DNA of 64,000 nucleotides, taken from an uncultured Oscillospiraceae bacterium (lineage in GTDB: Bacteria > Bacillota > Clostridia > Oscillospirales > Oscillospiraceae). The DNA is taken from NCBI GenBank assembly GCA_934552825.1, contig CAKTEQ010000001.1, positions 310,001 through 374,000 of the forward strand. Reading direction: 5' to 3'. The notes beneath the pieces were generated by a model. That model saw nothing but the letters and a program-made list of their open reading frames with translations. It ran no database searches and was not told the DNA's origin. A program made the translations under genes and the position numbers. Shown in pieces: positions 24,836 through 33,286 of this stretch (positions are counted from its first letter, which is position 1; the number at the start of each line of letters is the position of its first letter).

Positions 24836-25678
24836 TTACTTTATCTCGTAGTCCTTGCCGAACTGAAGGTTTGTGAAGTTGAATTTGTGCTTGGGCTCCT
24901 TCTTCGCCTGCTTCGCGGCCTCTTCGTCGATGTCAGGGAGCTTGATAGTAGGGTCATTGTCGAAAATGCCTATCTGCTCGGCGCTCTCCCCGTCCTTGTC
25001 GAAGTCTATCGCGACAGTTTCATTGCCGTCGCTGCCATAGTGACGCACGTCAGAATCGTCAGCGATCTCGTTTACACTTTCAACTATGTCCGCGATAGTG
25101 TCCCGCTCGTCCACACCGTCCATGACGTCCGCCTTTACAGACTCGAACACTGGCTCCTCGGCAGGCTTTTCGGCGGGTTCCACAGTCTCTATCCGCTTTT
25201 CCTCAAAAGGGATGCGCGCCTGCGTCTCCACTTCCGTCTCGTATTCGTCCAGCATATCCTTCTGAGCCTCCAGGACCCGGCGCATGCCCTCGACATAGCG
25301 CGCCTGCTCCTTTTTGAGCTTTGCGAGCTTTTCCTCCTCCAGAGTTATCTGGCGGCGTATCTCATCCAGCTCAGCCACCCCCGCTCCCGGTGCCGCTGCG
25401 GGTGCCGCGACGGATTTCCTCTGGGCCTCCTGGACGATGTCGTTCGCCATCTCCTTGGCGCTCTTCAGCGCCTGACGCATGGATTCCTCGGTGGCTCTGT
25501 ACTCCTCCACCTTTTCCACAAGCACCTTCATCTTGCTCTTGAGCAGAGCATTCTCCTTGTAGAGCGCGGAATAGTCCTCTGTGAGGGGATCGAGAAAATC
25601 GTCCACCTCGCCCATATCGTAACCGCCCATGAACGCCTTTGAAAAACACTTTTCCTGGACCTGCTGCGGTGTAAACAT
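24836..25678 (-). CDS. divIVA: DivIVA-family cell-division/polarity protein
   Basis: About 280 residues. The N-terminal DivIVA lipid-binding motif (MFTPQQVQEKCF, then GGYDMGEVDDFLD) is followed by a coiled coil (about 30-150) and an acidic, low-complexity tail. DivIVA proteins sit at curved membrane at septa and poles and recruit division or wall enzymes. Start 25678 is chosen over 25702 because the family begins at this methionine and AAAGGA is upstream. It lies in the usual sepF-divIVA-ileS order. Confidence 0.9.
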   Translation of the reverse strand: MFTPQQVQEKCFSKAFMGGYDMGEVDDFLDPLTEDYSALYKENALLKSKMKVLVEKVEEYRATEESMRQALKSAKEMANDIVQEAQRKSVAAPAAAPGAGVAELDEIRRQITLEEEKLAKLKKEQARYVEGMRRVLEAQKDMLDEYETEVETQARIPFEEKRIETVEPAEKPAEEPVFESVKADVMDGVDERDTIADIVESVNEIADDSDVRHYGSDGNETVAIDFDKDGESAEQIGIFDNDPTIKLPDIDEEAAKQAKKEPKHKFNFTNLQFGKDYEIK

Positions 25679-25760
25679 CAAAAAATCATCCTTTCTCCAC
25701 ATACTCTAAAATAGGGGAAAAGGCTGAACACATCTCAGGTGCTCAGCCGGTTATGTCTCT

Positions 25761-26228
25761 TTAGAAATAAAGCCCGTTGTTCTCCAGCTCGTCGATAAGA
25801 TCGCCCATGATGTCCACGTTATAGGGCGTGATTATGTATGTACTGACGGCGACCTTCTTTATCTGACCTTCTATGGCATATGCCACACCTGAGAGGAAGT
25901 CCACCAGGCGGCGGGCTATGTCCTTCTGGGTTGATTCCAGATTAAGCACCACCGTGCGCTTATCCTTGAGGTGATCGGCGATCTCCGCCGCGTTTTCAAA
26001 TTTTTCAGGCTTTACAAGCACAACCTGAAGCTGCGTCGTCGTGTGGATATTCACAACCTTGTTGCGCCTCTCCCGTTCCCTGTCACGGTCACGGTCGTCG
26101 CCGCCGCCGTATGAGCCGCGCGCTTCCCTCACGTCCTTACGGGAGGGTACGGCGTCAAAATCGTCATCGTCCGCCCCGTCGTCATCAAAGGGCTGAGTCA
26201 GGCGTTTTAGTTCGTCAAAGAGTCCCAT
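25761..26228 (-). CDS. sepF: Cell division protein SepF
   Basis: 155 residues: N-terminal amphipathic membrane anchor (MGLFDELKRL), an Asp/Arg-rich linker, then the SepF dimer domain (about 60-155; VVLVKPEKFENAAEIADHLK, VVLNLES, FLSGVAYA). It tethers FtsZ filaments to the membrane at the septum. RBS AGGAGG. Located between yggS and divIVA, as in most Firmicutes. Confidence 0.95.
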   Translation of the reverse strand: MGLFDELKRLTQPFDDDGADDDDFDAVPSRKDVREARGSYGGGDDRDRDRERERRNKVVNIHTTTQLQVVLVKPEKFENAAEIADHLKDKRTVVLNLESTQKDIARRLVDFLSGVAYAIEGQIKKVAVSTYIITPYNVDIMGDLIDELENNGLYF

Positions 26229-26265
26229 GTTTTTATTCCTCCTGAAAAGTGACCTTTAGTATAGC

Positions 26266-26967
26266 TTAATAGCTGCGCGGACCGAAAATGCCCGTGCCGA
26301 TGCGCACCATATTCGCTCCTTCCCGGATAGCGTCCATATAGTCGGCGCTCATTCCCATGGAAAGAAACTGCACAAGGCTATTATCATATTTTTTACCCTT
26401 TATGTCAACAAAAAGCTCACGCATGGCGGAAAAAAATCTCCTGTTTTCGTCCCTTTCCAGCCCTGCGGGGGGTATTGCCATGAGCCCTCTTATCCTGATA
26501 CTGGAAAAGGAAGAAATTTCTTCCATAAACCGCTCCAGTTTCTCCGGCTCAATGCCTGTTTTTCCCGCTTCTTTGCCTATGTTGACCTCCACCAGTATGT
26601 CCTGACAGATTCCCCGTTTTCCGGCCAGCTCGTTCACAGTGCGCGCCAGCTCCGGACTGCCCACGCTCTCGATGAGGGCAACCTCGCCGACAACGCTCTT
26701 CGCCTTATTGCGCTGAAGATGCCCGATAAAATGGACCTGAGCGCCCTCGTATGCGCCCTGGGGCCTCTTCTCCAGGAACTCCTGCACCCGGTTTTCCCCG
26801 CACACCTTCACACCCGCCTTTATTGCCCGGCGTATGCTCTCGGCGTTGTTCATCTTCGTCGCGGCGACGAGGGTTATATCCTCCCCCGATCTCCCGGTTT
26901 CCCTGGCGGCGGAAGCGATATTATCCAATATCTCCGCAACTCTCTCTTCGATCTCCATATCAGTCAT
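26266..26967 (-). CDS. yggS: YggS/PLPBP-family PLP homeostasis protein
   Basis: A 233-residue single-domain alanine-racemase-like barrel binding pyridoxal 5'-phosphate; the Schiff-base lysine is in VAATKMN, with FIGHLQRNK and the phosphate-binding MGMSADY also present. It is non-catalytic and buffers PLP and amino/keto acid balance. Its start overlaps the end of the HlyD-like gene by 8 bp. The division-cluster position is conserved in Firmicutes. Confidence 0.93.
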   Translation of the reverse strand: MTDMEIEERVAEILDNIASAARETGRSGEDITLVAATKMNNAESIRRAIKAGVKVCGENRVQEFLEKRPQGAYEGAQVHFIGHLQRNKAKSVVGEVALIESVGSPELARTVNELAGKRGICQDILVEVNIGKEAGKTGIEPEKLERFMEEISSFSSIRIRGLMAIPPAGLERDENRRFFSAMRELFVDIKGKKYDNSLVQFLSMGMSADYMDAIREGANMVRIGTGIFGPRSY

Positions 26968-28186
26968 TCACCACAACTTTCCCTTCAAACAGATCTTTCT
27001 CGCCTACGATTATCTTCTCGCCCACTCTGAGGTGCTCTGTGTCATCCGTGTTCACAGCCACAAGGACATAGTCCTCCAAGTCATATATCACATCCGCCGC
27101 ACGGAACACCGCTGTCGTGCCGTTCACGCAGTAGACACCGGATCTGCCGTTCTCGTCCACGCGCATGGCGCTCTTCGGCACTCGGATGCCCTGGATCGTG
27201 TCGTTTATTATCTCCGCAGTCTGAAACCGCAGCCCTATCGTATCCGCCATGGCGCTTGAGCAGGAGAGCACTATGACGCATTTCCCGTTTTTGTCCGGCT
27301 CGTCTATGCGCTCCACGGTCATCTTAAGATCTCCTCCGCAGCCGTTGAGAAAGCGCATCTGGGCAGTGTCCCCGCTTCTGAAGCCGGACACTTCATTATA
27401 GTCCATCACGGCGGCGTAATACCACTTTATGCCGTTCACGAACTTTCCGAAGGTACCCGCCGGCACCTGCTGTTCGCTCCGGCGCAGGTTTTCTATCTCA
27501 GCGGCAGTTATCGTCCCCAGAGCGTCCGGCGTGACGACCGTCTCGAAGCCGTCTGTCTGAGAGGAGAAGGTCCCGGAGGCCGCGGAGGTTATCCTGCTGC
27601 TGCCGCTCACTCCGTTTATCACCTGGATGAGCTCATTTTTCATCGAATCAAGCTTCTGCTGCACGCTCTCCGTAGTGGAGGAGAGCACGCTGCGGGCTAT
27701 GACAAGGCTCTTTATTTCAGCAATTTTCGACGTCGCGCCGAAAAGATCGCCCCCGGAGCGCTGCTTCGTCAGCTCCGTCAGCTTTGTAACTATCTCCCCG
27801 TCCATCTCCACGGCTTTTGAGGGCTTTATCTCCTCGCTGAGGATGCTCCCGAGCTGGGATATGCTTAGCTCAAGCTCGTCCATACGCCGCAGGAGAGCGA
27901 GCTGCTCCTCGTCGCTGCAGGTGACCGCGAGCACCTGCCCAACGCCAACCTTCTCCCCGTCCGCCGGGCGCACGTCCACATACTCCTCGCCGCTAACGAG
28001 AAGCGTTTCATCGCGCACAACTATCCCGCGGGCGGTGCAGGCGTTTTCCACCGTGTAGCTCACGGCGGTAACTGTGCTCACATCGCCGCTGCCGGCCCTG
28101 AGAAGCGACGCCAGCAGATATATTACCAGCGCCGCGAAGAGCACGCCCCATATAACCTTTGTCATCGAAATGCCGCGACGTTCCAT
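26960..28186 (-). CDS. HlyD-like membrane-fusion/adaptor protein
   Basis: 408 residues: one N-terminal membrane helix (about 9-28), a barrel-sandwich/lipoyl-like part (VRPADGEKVGVGQVLAV), a helical stretch (about 90-200), then beta-barrel segments (about 215-400). This is the layout of periplasmic adaptors such as HlyD/MacA, but no ABC or MFS partner lies nearby. Homologues between hfq and sepF are common in Clostridia, so it is probably an envelope protein linked to division. The GTG/ATG choice is settled by AAAGGA ahead of 28186. Confidence 0.75.
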   Translation of the reverse strand: MERRGISMTKVIWGVLFAALVIYLLASLLRAGSGDVSTVTAVSYTVENACTARGIVVRDETLLVSGEEYVDVRPADGEKVGVGQVLAVTCSDEEQLALLRRMDELELSISQLGSILSEEIKPSKAVEMDGEIVTKLTELTKQRSGGDLFGATSKIAEIKSLVIARSVLSSTTESVQQKLDSMKNELIQVINGVSGSSRITSAASGTFSSQTDGFETVVTPDALGTITAAEIENLRRSEQQVPAGTFGKFVNGIKWYYAAVMDYNEVSGFRSGDTAQMRFLNGCGGDLKMTVERIDEPDKNGKCVIVLSCSSAMADTIGLRFQTAEIINDTIQGIRVPKSAMRVDENGRSGVYCVNGTTAVFRAADVIYDLEDYVLVAVNTDDTEHLRVGEKIIVGEKDLFEGKVVVND

Positions 28187-28201
28187 TTCACCGGTTTTCC
28201 T

Positions 28202-28432
28202 TTACACATTATCCCCCTGCATAGCGAGGTTCCGGGCCGGGACCACCGTGGATATGGCATGCTTGTACACAAGCTGCTGCCGCCCGTCTACCGTGAAGAG
28301 CACGGTGAAGCTGTCAAAGGCCTCAACATTCCCCCGGAGCTGAAACCCGTTCACAAGATACACCGTCACGGGAGTTCCGCTCATTCTGGCGGAGTTGAGG
28401 AACCTGTCCTGCAGGATAAATTCTTTTTTCAT
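28202..28432 (-). CDS. hfq: RNA chaperone Hfq
   Basis: 76 residues; Sm1 (LVNGFQLRGNVEAFDSFTVL) and the Sm2 motif YKHAIS are both intact. The hexameric ring would bind sRNAs and A-rich mRNA. It is usually next to miaA, as here, but a terminator and its own promoter separate it from miaA. The next gene (HlyD-like) starts 15 bp after its stop. Confidence 0.96.
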   Translation of the reverse strand: MKKEFILQDRFLNSARMSGTPVTVYLVNGFQLRGNVEAFDSFTVLFTVDGRQQLVYKHAISTVVPARNLAMQGDNV

Positions 28433-28469
28433 GTGTCCTCCTGTCCCAGGCGGTACATCATGACAGGGT

Positions 28470-28498
28470 ATTATATCACACCGCCTGCAAATTGTAAA
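28470..28498 (-). promoter_or_regulatory. Promoter of the hfq-to-ileS operon
   Basis: Minus-strand TTTACA (28493-28498), 17 bp, TATAAT (28470-28475), 37 bp before the hfq start. No strong terminator is seen before 21.7 kb, so it may drive hfq, the HlyD-like gene, yggS, sepF, divIVA, ileS and the HPr-like gene. Confidence 0.7.
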
Positions 28499-28566
28499 AC
28501 CAAAGTATATATCTTAAGCTCTGAAGATTTTCTCCCCTGCCGGTCTCTCTGAGCTCGCGGCATAAA

Positions 28567-28598
28567 AAAGGGACCTTCCCTCCCGGGCTGGTCCCTTT
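28567..28598 (-). terminator. Terminator of miaA
   Basis: Stem AAAGGGACC / GGTCCCTTT with a GC-rich loop and a minus-strand TTTTTT tail, 18 bp past the miaA stop. Confidence 0.8.
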
Positions 28599-28616
28599 CC
28601 GCGTCCCGCGGATAGA

Positions 28617-29552
28617 TTATCTCATTTTGTCACGGATAAAATCTGTCGCAATCTGCCTGACCTCCTCAAAATCACGGCATTTGTCAACATATATCCACTT
28701 TGCGTCCCCGTATCGTCTGAACCAGGTGAGCTGTCGCTTCGCGTAGCGGCGGGAGCCCTGCTTTATCCGCTGCACCGCGTCTTCAAGGCTGCACTCCCCG
28801 TCCAGGTACTCCGCGAGTTCCTTATACCCGATAGCCGCCATGGCTGTGCTCTCCCGGGAAAGCCCGCCCTCAAGCAGAGCTCTGACCTCCTCCAGAAGCC
28901 CCCGCTCCATCATCACGTCTACCCGGCGGTCAATGCGCTCATAGAGCTTCTCCCGGTCCTCAAAGCTCAGAACTATGCGCACCGCCTCGAAAGCGTCCGG
29001 TCTCAGGCGGCTCTCCTCGTCGTGCTGGGTGATCGTTTTGCCCGTAAGACGGTATATCTCGATGGCGCGGATTATGCGTTTCAGATTATTCGGGTGTATG
29101 CGTGCCGCTGCCTCCGGGTCGAATTCCCTGAGCATGTCCAGCAGCGCTTCTCCGCCACGGCTCCTGCCAATCTCCTCCAGCTCCCGGCGCAGGGAATCGT
29201 CCCCGGGGCTCTCCGCAAAGTCTATCCCCCGGACAAGGCTGTCCATATAAAGGCCCGTGCCGCCAACAACGATGGGCATTTTCCCCCGCTGGGCAATATC
29301 CTCCGCCCAGGCGCCCGCCTCCTGAACATAACGCCCCACAGAGTAGCTCTCCTTCGGGGACACCACGTCCAGCATATGATGGGGCACGCCGCGCATCTCC
29401 TCTTCCGTCGCTTTGGCTGTCCCGATATCCATGCCTCTGTACACCTGCATGGAGTCGCAGGATATGACCTCCCCTTCCAGTTCCAGGCTCAGGTCCACGC
29501 CAAGGCGCGTCTTCCCCGTGGCGGTGGGGCCCGTGATGCAGATAAGCTTCAT
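28617..29552 (-). CDS. miaA: tRNA dimethylallyltransferase MiaA
   Basis: A 311-residue enzyme adding a dimethylallyl group to A37 of tRNAs that read UNN codons. P-loop GPTATGKT (8-15), catalytic aspartate in SCDSMQVYRGMDIGTAK, and VVGGTGLYMDSL follow the family. Start ATG 29552 follows AGAGGG. It is flanked by terminators on both sides, so it seems to have its own transcript or read-through from pnp. Confidence 0.96.
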   Translation of the reverse strand: MKLICITGPTATGKTRLGVDLSLELEGEVISCDSMQVYRGMDIGTAKATEEEMRGVPHHMLDVVSPKESYSVGRYVQEAGAWAEDIAQRGKMPIVVGGTGLYMDSLVRGIDFAESPGDDSLRRELEEIGRSRGGEALLDMLREFDPEAAARIHPNNLKRIIRAIEIYRLTGKTITQHDEESRLRPDAFEAVRIVLSFEDREKLYERIDRRVDVMMERGLLEEVRALLEGGLSRESTAMAAIGYKELAEYLDGECSLEDAVQRIKQGSRRYAKRQLTWFRRYGDAKWIYVDKCRDFEEVRQIATDFIRDKMR

Positions 29553-29575
29553 GCAAAGTTCCCTCTCTTCAAAAA

Positions 29576-29602
29576 ACAGGGCGGCTGAATACGCCGCCCT
29601 GT
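29576..29602 (-). terminator. Terminator of pnp
   Basis: 9-bp GC stem CAGGGCGGC with a 7-base loop, followed on the minus strand by TTTTTT. Confidence 0.8.
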
Positions 29603-29618
29603 CTCCATGTCTGCCTGA

Positions 29619-31763
29619 TTACTTTTTCTCCTCGGCTGCCTTTTCCTTCTCCATTCTGGCGAGCTCCTTGAGCGCATCCTTTCTGGAGAGGTTCACACGG
29701 CCTCTGTCGTCAATATCTGTGACCTTGACCCACGTCATATCGCCGATGTTGAGAACGTCCTCAACCTTGTCGATGTGGCGGTTTTCTATCTTGGAGATAT
29801 GGATCATGCCGTCCTTGCCGGGCACCAGCTCAACGAAAGCGCCGATGGGCAGGATGCGCACGACCTTGCCGTAATAGAGCTTGCCCACCTCGGGCACGAA
29901 CACGATGTTCTCGATCGTCTTCTGGGCGGCGCGGCATGCCTCGATATCCGTTCCGGAAATGAACACACTGCCGTCGTCCTCGATGTCGATCTTCGCACCT
30001 GTATCCGCGCAGATCTTCTGGATCGTCTTGCCGCCGGAACCGATGACTTCGCGGATCTTGTCGGGGTTGATCTTCATGGAGATCATCTTGGGCGCTGTGG
30101 GCGCCAGCTCCGCTCTGGGCTCGGGGATGCAGGGCAGCATTATCTCGTCCAGGATCTGGTATCTCGCCTCTCTTGTTATCTCGAAAGCGTTCTTGACTAT
30201 CTCGTGCTTCAGGCCGTCGTTCTTCAGGTCCATCTGGATAGCTGTGATACCCTTCTTGGTACCGGCCACCTTGAAGTCCATCTCGCCGTGGAAGTCCTCA
30301 ACGCCCTGGATATCGATAAATGTTGTAAAATCGTCGCCGTCCTGGATAAGGCCGCAGGAGATGCCTGCCACGGGGGCCTTAATGGGCACGCCGGCGTCCA
30401 TAAGGGACAGCGTGGTGCCGCAGACGGAGCCCTGAGATGTGGAGCCGTTGGAGGAGAGCACCTCGCTCACCACGCGGATGGCATAGGGGAACTCTTCGAT
30501 GCTGGGCATGACCGCCTCCAGAGCCTTCTCAACGAGGGCGCCGTGGCCCTGCTCGCGGCGGGAAGTGCTGCGGGCAGCGCGTGCCTCACCCGTGGAGTAG
30601 GGAGGCATATTGTAGTGGTGCATGAAGCGCTTGGACTCCTCTTCCCAGATAGTGTCCAGCTTCTGGGCGGCGCTGATTGTATTGAGCGTCGTGATGGACA
30701 GGACCTGCGTCTGGCCTCTCGTGAACAGGGCGGAACCGTGCACACGGGGGATAAGGCCAACTTCCGCCGCCAGAGGACGGATCTCGTTCATGGCTCTGCC
30801 GTCCACGCGCTTGCCTGCCAGCAGCCACTTCTTGACGATCTTCTTCTGCATGCGGTAGGTTATCTCGTCCATGTAGGTCATGAGCTCGGGGTACTCCTCC
30901 AGGTATTTCTCCTGGACGGCTGTGATCCACTCGTTCACTCTCGCCTCGCGGACATTCTTGTCGTCGGTGTCCATGCAGTATTCCATGCCGGTCATCTCGT
31001 TGGCGCAGAGCTTTTCAAACAGCTCGTTGTCGAAGGATGCCTGCTCATATGTGAACTTGGGCTTGCCGATCTCAGCGACCATCTTATCGATGAGGTCCAG
31101 CAGGGGCTGCACCTTTTCGTGGGCCTGGACGATACCCTCGTACATGATGTCCTCAGGTATCTCCTTCGCCTCGGCCTCGATCATGATTATCTTCTTGTGG
31201 GACGCGGCGATGGTGACCGTCATCTGATTTGTCTCCCGCTCCGCCTTTGTGGGGTTGAAGAGATACTTCTCGCCGTCCCAGCCGAGGACGATTCCCGCGA
31301 TGGGACCGTTGAAGGGGACGTCGGATATGGCGACTGCCGCCGCCGCGCCGATCATCGCCGTTATCTCTGGAGAACAGTCTCTGTCAACGCTGAGCACGTC
31401 GCAGGAGATGACAACGTCGTTGCGCAGGTCGCCGGGGAACAGAGGGCGCATGGGTCGGTCGATAAGACGGCTGGCGAGGACCGCGTTGAGGGGAGGCTTT
31501 GCCTCCCGGCGCATGAAGCTGCCGGGGATACGGCCCACGGCATAGAGCTTCTCGTTGAAGTCCACGCTCAGGGGGAAGTAGTCGATACCGTCCTTGGGTC
31601 TTGCGGAAGCCGTGACTGTGACGAGGATGTTGGTCTCGCCGTACTTTGTGAGGATGGCGGCGTTTGTGAGCTCCGCCATCTTGCCGATCTCGAACACGAG
31701 AGGACGGCCGCAGAAGTCCATCTCATATCTCTTGACGTCAAATTCCTTCTTCTTGATGATCAT
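29619..31763 (-). CDS. pnp: Polynucleotide phosphorylase
   Basis: 714 residues: two RNase PH domains (about 1-220 and 310-540) around an alpha-helical linker, then KH (about 555-610, VIGSGGKTIQ) and S1 (about 620-695) RNA-binding domains. It degrades RNA 3'-to-5' using phosphate and can add tails. RBS GGAGG. Downstream of rpsO, from which it is separated by a terminator and a leader with a long hairpin (31815-31868). Confidence 0.97.
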   Translation of the reverse strand: MIIKKKEFDVKRYEMDFCGRPLVFEIGKMAELTNAAILTKYGETNILVTVTASARPKDGIDYFPLSVDFNEKLYAVGRIPGSFMRREAKPPLNAVLASRLIDRPMRPLFPGDLRNDVVISCDVLSVDRDCSPEITAMIGAAAAVAISDVPFNGPIAGIVLGWDGEKYLFNPTKAERETNQMTVTIAASHKKIIMIEAEAKEIPEDIMYEGIVQAHEKVQPLLDLIDKMVAEIGKPKFTYEQASFDNELFEKLCANEMTGMEYCMDTDDKNVREARVNEWITAVQEKYLEEYPELMTYMDEITYRMQKKIVKKWLLAGKRVDGRAMNEIRPLAAEVGLIPRVHGSALFTRGQTQVLSITTLNTISAAQKLDTIWEEESKRFMHHYNMPPYSTGEARAARSTSRREQGHGALVEKALEAVMPSIEEFPYAIRVVSEVLSSNGSTSQGSVCGTTLSLMDAGVPIKAPVAGISCGLIQDGDDFTTFIDIQGVEDFHGEMDFKVAGTKKGITAIQMDLKNDGLKHEIVKNAFEITREARYQILDEIMLPCIPEPRAELAPTAPKMISMKINPDKIREVIGSGGKTIQKICADTGAKIDIEDDGSVFISGTDIEACRAAQKTIENIVFVPEVGKLYYGKVVRILPIGAFVELVPGKDGMIHISKIENRHIDKVEDVLNIGDMTWVKVTDIDDRGRVNLSRKDALKELARMEKEKAAEEKK

Positions 31764-31814
31764 TCTTTTTCCTCCATTTCTTCACTTCCAGAGGAGAAAG
31801 TCTGCCGCCGCCGG

Positions 31815-31868
31815 TTTAGCACTTGAAGGTGCGTTCCGACCGCTCCGAGCGCGCCTTCAACTGCTAAA
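31815..31868 (-). promoter_or_regulatory. Long hairpin in the pnp leader
   Basis: Two 19-nt arms (31815-31833 and 31850-31868) pair as TTTAGCA, a C-C mismatch, TTGAAGG and a 4-bp top with one wobble, around a 16-nt loop. It sits 52 bp before the pnp start. In enterobacteria a pnp leader hairpin cut by RNase III gives PNPase autoregulation; a similar role here is inference. Confidence 0.6.
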
Positions 31869-31902
31869 ATGGGTCGGGCAAACTCCCTCTCTTTAACCTT
31901 CA

Positions 31903-31928
31903 AAAGGCGGCGCACAGGCGCCGCCTTT
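31903..31928 (-). terminator. Terminator of rpsO
   Basis: 10-bp stem AAAGGCGGCG with a short loop and minus-strand TTTT, 12 bp after the rpsO stop. Confidence 0.75.
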
Positions 31929-31939
31929 CAGGCATGATT

Positions 31940-32206
31940 TTACTTTCTGATACCGAGCTTTGCGATGATAGCTCTGTAGCGCTCGATGTCCTTCTTTGCC
32001 AGGTAATCGAGCATCTTTCTTCTCTTACCGACCATCTTCAGCAGACCGCGGCGGCTGTGGTTATCCTTCTTGTGGACCTTCAGGTGCTCTGTGAGCTGAG
32101 CGATGCGCTCTGTGAGGATGGCGATCTGAACCTCAGGAGAACCTGTGTCGTTGTCGTGCAGCTTATTGCTTTCGATGATCTGTGTTTTCTGTTCTTTGAG
32201 CATCAT
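31940..32206 (-). CDS. rpsO: Ribosomal protein S15
   Basis: 88 residues, the normal size for S15, with the conserved DTGSPEVQIA and LTEHLK..KKDNHSRRGL..MVGKRR segments that bind the 16S rRNA three-way junction. Start is one of two adjacent ATGs (32206 or 32203) after AAAGGTGAG. A leader of about 135 nt upstream contains GC-rich inverted repeats, which could serve S15 autoregulation. Confidence 0.97.
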   Translation of the reverse strand: MMLKEQKTQIIESNKLHDNDTGSPEVQIAILTERIAQLTEHLKVHKKDNHSRRGLLKMVGKRRKMLDYLAKKDIERYRAIIAKLGIRK

Positions 32207-32342
32207 AGTTGTGTACTCACCTTTCATAATTATTCCCAAGTCCCTGAGCGCCGGGCTGGTGACCTCCCGGTGTAAAAAACGGGTTTCTCCGCGGCGCTAA
32301 GCGGATCGGACAGACGATACTAACCCATCATCATTCTAAGTG

Positions 32343-32371
32343 ACTTTACCACATACTCCCGCTCTTGTCAA
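32343..32371 (-). promoter_or_regulatory. Promoter of rpsO
   Basis: Minus-strand TTGACA (32366-32371), 17 bp, TAAAGT (32343-32348). It lies inside the gap after the uridylyltransferase gene. Confidence 0.7.
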
Positions 32372-32385
32372 TACCCCGTTTATGT

Positions 32386-33138
32386 TCAGTACGCGAGACC
32401 GTTTCCTCTTATGTACCGCTCCACCTGCTCCAGCTGCTGGGGCGTGTTGACGCCGAGTATCTCTCTTCCATCGCACCCGCAGTGGACGCCCACCTTGCCG
32501 CCCTTATCCATGATTATTCTTGGCACGTCCGTGAGATAATATTCTCCCTGGGCATTGGCGCATTTCAGTTCGCCCAAAGCTTCCATGAGTCTTCCGCAGT
32601 CAAACACATATATCCCGGCGTTCAGCTCCCGTATTTTCTTCTGCTCCGGAGTGCAGTCCTTGTCCTCAACGACGCAGTCAAAGCTCCCGTCGGCCTTCCG
32701 CAGCACCCGCCCGTAGGGCAGCTCCTCGTCGCTCGTCCCCGAGAGAAGGGTGCAGTCGTTCCCTGCCCGGCGGTGCTCCTCAACAAGGTCAACATAAGTT
32801 TGCTTTTCCATAAGAGGCATATCCCCGTAGCACACCAGAACATCGCCGTCGAACCCATCCAGTTCCCTCTTCGCGCAGGCTACCGCGTGACCCGTGCCCA
32901 GCTGCTGCGCCTGCTCCGCAAATACGTACTCCGGAAACGCCTCCATGACCTTCTCCTTCATGTACCCCACGACCACAACAGTGTCCCGGGGCGGTATGAA
33001 ATCCGTTGCCCTGAGAACATACCCCAGCAGCGGGCGCCCCGCCGCCGTGCGCATTACCTTCGGCATATTGAATTCGGCCGAGTGGAGACGCGTACCCTTG
33101 CCCGCCGCCAGCACCACCGCTTTTATCTTTCTGTCCAT
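32386..33138 (-). CDS. GlmU-like N-acetylglucosamine-1-phosphate uridylyltransferase domain, stand-alone
   Basis: 250 residues of the nucleotidyltransferase fold: VVLAAGKGTRLHS, PKVM, QLGTGHA, YGDMPL and PYGRVLR follow the GlmU N-terminal domain. The left-handed beta-helix acetyltransferase half of GlmU (another 200 residues) is absent, and the ORF closes in normal fashion. It should make UDP-GlcNAc or a related UDP-sugar from a sugar-1-phosphate. Start ATG 33138 follows GGGGGAGG. Confidence 0.8.
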   Translation of the reverse strand: MDRKIKAVVLAAGKGTRLHSAEFNMPKVMRTAAGRPLLGYVLRATDFIPPRDTVVVVGYMKEKVMEAFPEYVFAEQAQQLGTGHAVACAKRELDGFDGDVLVCYGDMPLMEKQTYVDLVEEHRRAGNDCTLLSGTSDEELPYGRVLRKADGSFDCVVEDKDCTPEQKKIRELNAGIYVFDCGRLMEALGELKCANAQGEYYLTDVPRIIMDKGGKVGVHCGCDGREILGVNTPQQLEQVERYIRGNGLAY

Positions 33139-33210
33139 AAGTTCCTCCCCCTCGTGAAGAATTTAGGTCATTTTACTCCTAAAGTCCACCTTTGGCAAGG
33201 TGGAAACGCA

Positions 33211-33241
33211 CAAAGGGCGCCGCTTTACGCGGCGCCCTTTG
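33211..33241 (-). terminator. Terminator of htrA
   Basis: 12-bp perfect stem AAAGGGCGCCGC with a 5-base loop, followed by a second small hairpin (33185-33204, TCCACCTT/AAGGTGGA). Confidence 0.75.
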
Positions 33242-33286
33242 CGCTAAGAAGAGAGGGGGATTTATGAAAAAAGAGTAGTAGCGAAT

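Noticed and set aside
29775..31826. 683-codon antisense frame across pnp
   Set aside because: Shadow of PNPase; no family motifs and opposite to a certain gene.
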